Source: Ancistrus triradiatus (taxonomy: Eukaryota; Chordata; Actinopteri; Siluriformes; Loricariidae). Taken from it: a stretch of DNA of 64,000 bases. The notes under the pieces were generated by a model. That model was not told the origin of the DNA and ran no database searches. It saw only the letters and a list, made by a program, of their open reading frames with translations. This document shows, piece by piece, positions 58,090-64,000 of the stretch (position 1 is its first letter; the number at the start of each line of letters is the position of its first letter). Location of the stretch: contig JAJAGP010000345.1 of NCBI GenBank assembly GCA_025084515.1, positions 399,640 through 463,639 of the forward strand, read 5' to 3'. The position numbers were made by a program, and so were the translations under genes.

Positions 58090-58170
58090 AGACTACGACA
58101 AATATATGGTCATTATATCTTAGCTAAAGCTACAAATCTAATGTTGGCCTAACACTTTTGCACAGTACTG
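58090..58170. repeat. Tc1-G MITE end
   Basis: 'atatggtcattatatcttag' and 'acttttgcacagtactg' match the right end of the MITE at 8518-9009. Confidence 0.6.
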
Positions 58171-58544
58171 TTTGTGGGGTGGGGAGAACAATCAAGTGTT
58201 AGGTACAACTATTTACATATGGGTAAAAATTCCATGTGTTTATTTAGATAAGGACTACTAAATAGTGGTCAATGGAGGGTGAATGATGGGTTAATAATAA
58301 ATGAGCCACAATTGCTAAGCTTAAGTGAACGTTTACATAAACTATAAGCCAGATTAATTGTTCGACCACTACTGCTGACAATGCTGTAAATGTCTTTGCA
58401 TATAAATTATTCAGCTGTGAATCAACACTGCCTGATAATCTATGGCATAATGAGATCTAGAACGGCTGAAGCGGTGTCGGCTCACCCTTCGTGGTGCTTC
58501 ATGCGGCTTTGGAGCGCCACTATTGATGCATGTTGTGCATTGTG
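58171..58544. other. Unique non-coding stretch
   Basis: No gene or repeat was recognised. Confidence 0.4.
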
Positions 58545-58785
58545 CGTTTTGTTATCCAGTTAATCCTAGTCGGGGTCGCAGGAAAGCCTAGCCGGTGGCA
58601 CAGGGCATAAAGCACCCAAAACCCATCATGGGTCATACACCCTTGGACACTTTAGAAACACCAATTAACCTAACATGTCTTTTGGACTGTGGAAGGAAAC
58701 CGGAGTAAACCCATGTGGAGGACATGCAAACTCCACACAGGCTGAGTCTGAGGTCAAGAGCTGTGTGCTAACCGCTGTAACAACC
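58545..58785 (-). repeat. SINE-2 fragment
   Basis: 'taatcctagtcggggtcgca', 'acaccaattaacctaacatg' and 'gaggacatgcaaactccaca' are SINE-2 body motifs. The head is decayed. Confidence 0.7.
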
Positions 58786-58920
58786 CCCAATACCAAGTTA
58801 CTTCTTTTTAGAGCTTCGTGCATTCTCTTGATAAGAGGAACTACAAATGTGATGAGCAGCCAAAGGTTAAAGGCCTTTCTCAAAGGTCCAAAAGGGTCCT
58901 GCTATTATTACATACATTAG

Positions 58921-58990
58921 ATGCTCCTGTGGCTCAGTGGTAAGAACAAGCAGTTCCTGAGGAGCTGGCATTGTAACATCAGGACAGGGT
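58921..58990 (+). repeat. tRNA-like SINE head
   Basis: 'gctcctgtggctcagtggta' matches a tRNA 5' half with an A box. No clean B box follows, so it is a retroposon head and not a tRNA gene. Confidence 0.4.
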
Positions 58991-59007
58991 ATGTGGACAT
59001 TTTGGAG

Positions 59008-59155
59008 ATGCCCTTATCCAGAGTGACTTGCATCTGATAGTCTTACAATCCAAGCAATTGTGGGTTGAGCCTTGATCAAGGACCCAACTTTGGCAGCTTT
59101 GCAGAGGTGGGATTTTAACCCAGAACCTTTTGGTCCAGAGTCCAGCACTACCACA
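59008..59155 (-). repeat. SINE-1 fragment
   Basis: 'gatgcccttatccagagtga' and 'gaccttttggtccagagtc'-like motifs; a decayed minus-strand SINE-1. Confidence 0.7.
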
Positions 59156-59169
59156 GCGATGGACTGGTA

Positions 59170-59535
59170 TCTCATTTGGGGAGCTTGTTCTCTGAAGTCT
59201 TGGATAGGATCCTCAATTACCCATCCATACCCTGTGAAGGGCCATTGGGTAGAGTCTGGGGCCTGACCTGAAATGAACTAGATGCATGGCAGAGATGCAC
59301 TCTGGATAGGGTTGTAAGGTCATTGCAGGGTTCTGTAGATGCACCACTGAAATTTGCAATCCCTACCTGGGATTGAAACCCAGGTTTACAGACTTTGAGA
59401 TGTAAGGAGACTTGCATTTGAGCTGTGCCAGCTGAGGGGTAGGGTCCTTACGTGAGGGCCAGAACAGTGTTGGCTTGGCAGAGCTGAGCTTTGAACTCGA
59501 CCTACTGATGAGTAGCCCAGATCCACCACAGTTCT
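59170..59535 (-). repeat. Decayed SINE-2- and SINE-1-like pieces
   Basis: 'cctacctgggattgaaaccc' (59365) is B-box-like, and 'gctttgaactcgacctactg' (near 59490) is a decayed SINE-1 head. Two old fragments in tandem. Confidence 0.4.
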
Positions 59536-59554
59536 ACTCTCCAGTCAAATGTAT

Positions 59555-59558
<4 letters not shown>

Positions 59559-59595
<37 letters not shown>
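59559..59595. repeat. (TG)n(GA)n microsatellite
   Basis: A short TG run followed by GA. Confidence 0.95.
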
Positions 59596-59689
59596 CAGAC
59601 ATTCGGTTACACTTCGAGTCGAGCTGAGACGTGTGAAGTGCTGTGATACTATAGCTGGGTGTGATCAGCAGTCAAATGAAATCAGAGCT

Positions 59690-60310
59690 GTCAGTCGCAC
59701 ACGTCTGGCAACCTCGTCATGGCAACCTTCATCTCTTCCTCCTGGCACGTGCCACAAAAGGCCCACAAGAAAGCCGATTCCTGGCACCGTACCGCACGCG
59801 CAAAGCTGACAGAACGATTTTGTGTAATTGGCCGCTGATCCATGACCCGCTCCTTGCATCAGCGTGATGGAGAAGATCTCGAGAAACGTGTAACTATCGC
59901 TCTCGGTACCAAAGAGCTGTTTGTCTGAAGCTTGTTCTCGGATATACACCGTGACTACTTGACAGAAACGTGAGTTTTGCCGCGAGCGGAGAGTGGCGCG
60001 TGCTTCTCCGATAACAGCAGCTCTTGTTTTCCTCCTGCGCATCCTGCCGAGCGCTGACGTTACCTTAATGTCCCCGGGCCCCGTCACCTTGGCGCTTAAT
60101 GGAGGTAACGAGCTTCCTCACCTGAAGAGGCAGGCGTGATTAAGACTCATCCAGGCGGCCCTGTAACAGCCGCTTATCCACACCTGAACAGGCAAGCGAG
60201 AGGCTTTGCGTAATTAAACACTTCATTAAGGGAGTCGCACGAAACAAAAGCTCACACCTCCTTTCCTGAAGGGTGCACGAGCAGCTCCGACAATGCAAGA
60301 ACCTTTTTGA
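59690..60310. promoter_or_regulatory. Candidate conserved non-coding element
   Basis: Repeat-free, GC- and CpG-richer than its surroundings, with no coding frame that makes sense. 59990-60240 carries 'ttggcgcttaatggaggtaa', 'gtgattaagactcatccagg' and 'gcgtaattaaacacttcatt', clustered homeodomain-like cores. Texture fits a developmental enhancer. Not verifiable without alignment. Confidence 0.35.
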
Positions 60311-61144
60311 TTCATCACTAGGGGGCAGAATTGGATTACTAATGTCACCACCTACTGCACACAGTACATAATCCCCTTACAGAAGACTCTCTCTGCATAT
60401 CTCGCGCTCTCAATTACTGTCTCTATATTTTTGTCTCTGTATACAGGTATGCACTGTTTAAAAGGGTCGTTGATCACAATGGACGTTGACTAGACATTAA
60501 AGTCTCATTAGGTCTTTTTAGGGTGCAGTAAGGTAAATACAGAGGGTGTAATCACAATAAAACTGCATGGAAACGATACGGAAATGTCAGATACCACTGA
60601 AAACACGAGTGATTGAAACTACTGAAAAAAATGCATTGATGGACAGTATTACAAACATCAGCCAGATGAAACGGACCAGTGAACCAGTTTGTGAATATAC
60701 AGGTAGTGGAGGGACACAAGAGTACTACTTACAATAGGACGGGCACATCCACTTACAAACGCCATTTATGGCTGGTTGAAAATAAGAAGCGTGTTAATAG
60801 TTATGCTCATACACCTAGCACAGAGAGGCTCTAAACGCATCAGCAGATTTGGAACGGACTCTAGTCCAAACTTGGTAAATGTGAATAATGCACCTGTGCC
60901 CTAAAACTCTAAGTCCCGCCTCTGCACGTTGATCCACATTGTTCATTGGCTGCTGAGATGACCAGCTGAGCAGCAAAAGTAACAGACCCTGCACTAGAGT
61001 GCAACAAAATGCTGGAATAAAACACTGGCAGTACATACATAAGGAATTAACACTGGAGTTTATAATTAAGTAAAATGCGTTCGAGTTCAGTACAGTACTG
61101 TACACCATAATATACATCAGGCAGTGCTTTACAGCAGTATCTAG
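60311..61144. other. Unique non-coding stretch
   Basis: No gene or repeat was recognised. Confidence 0.4.
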
Positions 61145-61720
61145 ACCCACAGCAGTTAATTCAGCCAACCTAGGGTGACAGTGGCAAGGAGAAACTCCCT
61201 AAATGTTATAATGAAAACCTTGGGAGCACCAAAACTCAAAGGGAATGAACCTCCTAGGGAAGCCTAGATGTTATGAATTAACCAAAGTTACCCATTTGTC
61301 TTAATAGTGTAAATGAAGAGACGCTAAACAGAAAAATATTATTAAAATGGATTCAAATAAGTGTTGTGAAGAGTGTAATGGGTAATATAATTCTATATAT
61401 TGGACAGTGGTGCCTATATATAGTAAGCATAATGACATGAGTATCTGCATCATTTAGTCCAGTAAGCAGTCACTGTAGGCTCTCGTCCTCAGCAGGACAG
61501 TTTTGGTGGCATGACATGCTCAGTCAACCAGAGGAAAGGAGGTGGAGTTGGTGCCCTCTGAGGTGGTCTGAGTAACGTATGACTACTGGATCTGGTTATG
61601 GGAAGAATGTCTTCATGTGAGAACTGGTACTGGTTGAAGAACTCTGAGAGGAAACAGAATATGTGGTTATGAATGCAGGGTCAATTAACAGAACGCTCTC
61701 AGAGGAACCAGAGTTGGTGG
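61145..61720 (+). repeat. Repeat R copy, 3' portion included
   Basis: 'caacctagggtgacagtggc', 'accttgggagcaccaaaact', 'tttagtccagtaagcagtca', 'gagaactggtactggttgaa' and 'gggtcaattaacagaacgct' keep the order seen at 30540-31140. Confidence 0.65.
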
Positions 61721-61845
61721 TTATGTTGGGGCTGAATGGCTTCTGTCTGTGTGACTCAACATGTCTGTCTGTCTGCATCTAGACATGTATGTCACTTTGT
61801 AGGTACATGGCTCGGTGTTTCTCTGTATACTTCTGTCTCTCTGTA

Positions 61846-62314
61846 CAGTACTGCAAAATTCTCAGGCCACCAGAAGTCTCAGGTTTTAGCAGTGGTGTAA
61901 TCACCATACTAAATTTTGAAGTTGGAATACAACCAGGGAATACATTTACATATTGTATTCAGTATTTAAAATAACAGAAATAAGCAGCTTCTATAGGTTA
62001 CAGTGGCAAGTATTTAGTGACCTCCCCTTACACTTGAGCAATAGCACCATCTGGCAGCTTGGGATGAGAACTTGACCCTAAGAACCTTGACTAGGAATGG
62101 TCTCTTTGGAAGGGTAGCAGCCAGGAAACATTTTTTTTGGAAGGGGAACGGGTTGAAAAGGATCATATATATGGGAAAGCTCACAAAGATTGGAATGGAG
62201 ATCAGTGGGAAAGAGGGTTATAGAGTGACGAATCCAAGGTGGAGCTTTTGGGTCCAGTCATCGACGTTGTTGTAAACAAATCTGAGGGTGACCCAAGACT
62301 TTTGCACAGTACTG
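61846..62314 (+). mobile_element. Tc1-G element, internally deleted, complete ends
   Basis: Starts CAGTACTGCAAAATTCTCAG after TA 61844-61845 and ends 'agacttttgcacagtactg' before TA 62315-62316. The interior holds a short transposase scrap (next entry). Confidence 0.75.
62085..62275 (+). pseudogene. Tc1-G transposase scrap
   Basis: 'WKGNGLKRIIYMGKLTKIGM' and 'TNPRWSFWVQSSTLL' resemble the middle of a fish Tc1 transposase, around the first catalytic Asp. The Asp itself is not in a readable SDES-type motif here. Everything before and after is deleted. Non-functional. Confidence 0.5.
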
Positions 62315-62329
62315 TATGTGTCTCTCACA

Positions 62330-62689
62330 CTTTCACACACTCCCCTCTAAGAAATAGTTTATGGTACTGAAGAATTGATATTGCAATGTATTGACATGAT
62401 GCACTAAGACCATGCCTCCATGCTCCCCATGGTAAGAAACTGGTACAATAATGGGGTTGGTGTAAGAGAAGTGGGCACACTCTGTGCTGTGCTTAACGTA
62501 ATTATTCTCAATCTAAATAGGATTACTTAAATAGATTTAAATCCCTAATTGTGTTACTTTTCTTCTTTCAATTGTTATTTTTGGTTTTGGCTACGATCAA
62601 AATTAATAGAATAAAATGATCGCAGAACCACATCTTTAAATATCTGATTTGCATTTGTAGAAAAGCAAAGCCTCTGGACACAAACGGAG
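62330..62689. other. Unique non-coding stretch
   Basis: No gene or repeat was recognised. Confidence 0.4.
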
Positions 62690-63160
62690 TCAGATCTCAC
62701 GTTGCCCATCATGTGTCAAATGAGACATTTTGATCCTCTTTGATTCGGTCAGTTGCATTTTGATCTTGGCAGTAATGCATCATTAACATGTTTTATCCTC
62801 CCTTATGCCCATGCAGGATTAATAACCTCACCCTCCACCCCCTACTGTTAACATTGTATTAATTGGGTCGTCAGAAGCTTCTCTCGCTCTCCTTGTTCTA
62901 TTGTATACATTTACCATTAGACTCATTAGCATCCCGTCGCCTCTCAGCAAGCTTCTCCTTCCCAGCCTGGTCCGAGTCTCCTGGGAAGTCATTTCCATCC
63001 CACCACGAGTCCTCTCAGGGCTACCCCCACTCTCGAGCTCCTGTCCTTCACACACGCCCCTCTTTTGATACGTCTTGTTATTGAGGGCAGCTCGGGTGTT
63101 AATGAGCGGCCTGCGTGTTGCTCCGCCTCCTCATTCAGACTTTAATAGACACATCGACAA
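62690..63160. promoter_or_regulatory. Candidate conserved non-coding element
   Basis: Repeat-free with 'tggcagtaatgcatcattaa', 'ttgtattaattgggtcgtca', 'tagactcattagcatcccgt' and 'gggtgttaatgagcggcctg'. Clustered TAAT cores in GC-balanced DNA with no coding frame suggest an enhancer. Inference only. Confidence 0.3.
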
Positions 63161-63506
63161 ACAGCAGTGAATGATAAGAAAGTGAAGGTTTTTTTAATAT
63201 CCTCAGGGAGTGTGAGAGGTGTGGGACGAGCCACAGGGTTATCTGTGACTGTTTGGGATTTGGAAATGATTTCCAATCTAGTTTTGGTAGTTTTTATGGT
63301 TTAGTTTAGTTTTTCTTGCCAACCAGCAGTTGAGGATTTCAGCAAATCTTAAAAAGCTTTGTACAGGTGCCATTTATTTCTATTAGTTTCAGTCACAATT
63401 TTAATTTTTTTTTTTTTTTTTTTTTTTTTCAGCTGAAAATGTTCATCTAAAATATTTAAGTGTACGTTTTTGTTTCTGATTTAATTTAGCTTTTTTTGCA
63501 TATTTA
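63161..63506. other. Non-coding stretch with poly-T
   Basis: A T run of about 28 occupies 63403-63430. Nothing else was recognised. Confidence 0.5.
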
Positions 63507-64000
63507 CAGTGGTGCTTAAGTTTGTGAACCCTTTAGAATTTTCTATATTTCTGCGTAAATATGACCTAAAAGATTTTGACACAAGTCCTAAAAGTAGATA
63601 AAGAGAACCCAGTTAAACAAATGAGACAAAAATATTATCCTTGGTCATTTATTTATATGAGGAAAATGATCCAATATTAGTGAGTGGCAAAAGTATGTGA
63701 CCCTTTGCTGTCAGTATCTGGTGTGACCCCCCCTGTGCAGCAATAACTGCAGCTAAACGTTTCCTGTAGCTGTTGATCAGTCCTGCACACCGGCTTGGAG
63801 GAACTTCAGCCCATTCCTCCGTACAGAACAGCTTCATCTCTGGGATGTTGGTGGGTTTCCTCACATTAGCTGCTCGCTTCAGGTCTTTCCACAACATTTT
63901 GATTGGATTAAGGTCAGGACTTTGACTTGGCCATTCCAAAACATGAACTTAAGTCGTTCTACCAAAGAATGGTTAAAGAAGAATAGTGTGCCTAGTGTCG
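63507..64000 (-). mobile_element. Tc1-B element, cut by the window edge
   Basis: Starts CAGTGGTGCTTAAGTTTGTG after TA 63505-63506. The arm and the C-terminal third of the transposase gene follow on the minus strand. The element continues past the window. Near the edge a short segment is inverted (see findings). Confidence 0.85.
63649..63939 (-). pseudogene. Tc1-B transposase C-terminal piece
   Basis: A minus-strand open frame of 96 codons contains MEWPSQSPDLNPIKMLWKDL, AANVRKPTNIPEMKLFCTEE and INSYRKRLAAVIAAQGGSHQ. The position usually held by the catalytic Glu (NPIE) is Lys here, as in the copy at 3370-4527. The upstream part is rearranged and then leaves the window. It is not active as seen. 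Confidence 0.8.

Noticed and set aside
59665..60087. 140-codon minus-strand frame
   Set aside because: No domain recognised. It overlaps GC-richer unique DNA, where stops are rarer, and fits a non-coding element better.

Overview
The window is vertebrate nuclear DNA, almost certainly from a teleost fish. A catfish or other otophysan is plausible but cannot be proven from sequence alone. It is AT-rich and has no operons or dense coding. It carries many Tc1/mariner relics of the types common in teleost genomes. It also carries two tRNA-headed SINE families, one of which has the tail CTCTGGATAAGGGCGTCTGC shared by many fish SINEs. Long TA, TG and CA microsatellites complete the picture. I see no intact gene, no CRISPR array and no functional RNA gene.

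Layout: 1-9 kb holds two degenerate Tc1-like elements fused end to end (1501-4728), a TA microsatellite, SINEs and a MITE with a SINE inside it. 9-20 kb holds copies of a long unclassified repeat (called R here), a degenerate GGTACTGGAAC tandem field (about 14.17-15.66 kb) split by two SINEs, a possible Penelope-like retroelement relic (16.76-17.67 kb) and a 5'-truncated Tc1 transposase. 20-35 kb is mixed repeats, microsatellites, a tRNA-Ala pseudogene, a MITE carrying an exon-like ATG...GT segment, and a hAT-type MITE with a SINE inserted. 35.5-38.05 kb is a Tc1-like element interrupted by about 1.19 kb of purine-rich DNA, the oddest object in the window. 38-44.3 kb holds further Tc1-like relics on the minus strand.

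The only host-gene candidate is on the plus strand. A CpG-containing, repeat-free stretch at about 44.75-45.10 kb contains a coding-like first exon (45015-45099) with a good splice donor. A small phase-compatible exon-like segment lies at 57900-57946, and another possible exon at 51453-51526 does not match in phase. If exon 1 is real, the rest of the window to the right is mostly a long first intron full of nested transposons. I could not identify the protein.

At least eight Tc1-like lineages are distinguished here by terminal repeats or transposase sequence (A to H). Every transposase copy is broken by stops, frameshifts, deletions or insertions, so nothing here looks able to move itself. 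Nested insertions give relative ages: repeat R is older than Tc1-F at 54 kb, and the Tc1-H relic at 46.7-48.05 kb is older than the SINE and MITE inside it. Several non-repetitive stretches (about 5.25-5.58, 59.69-60.31 and 62.69-63.16 kb) look like conserved non-coding elements by texture, which only alignment can test.
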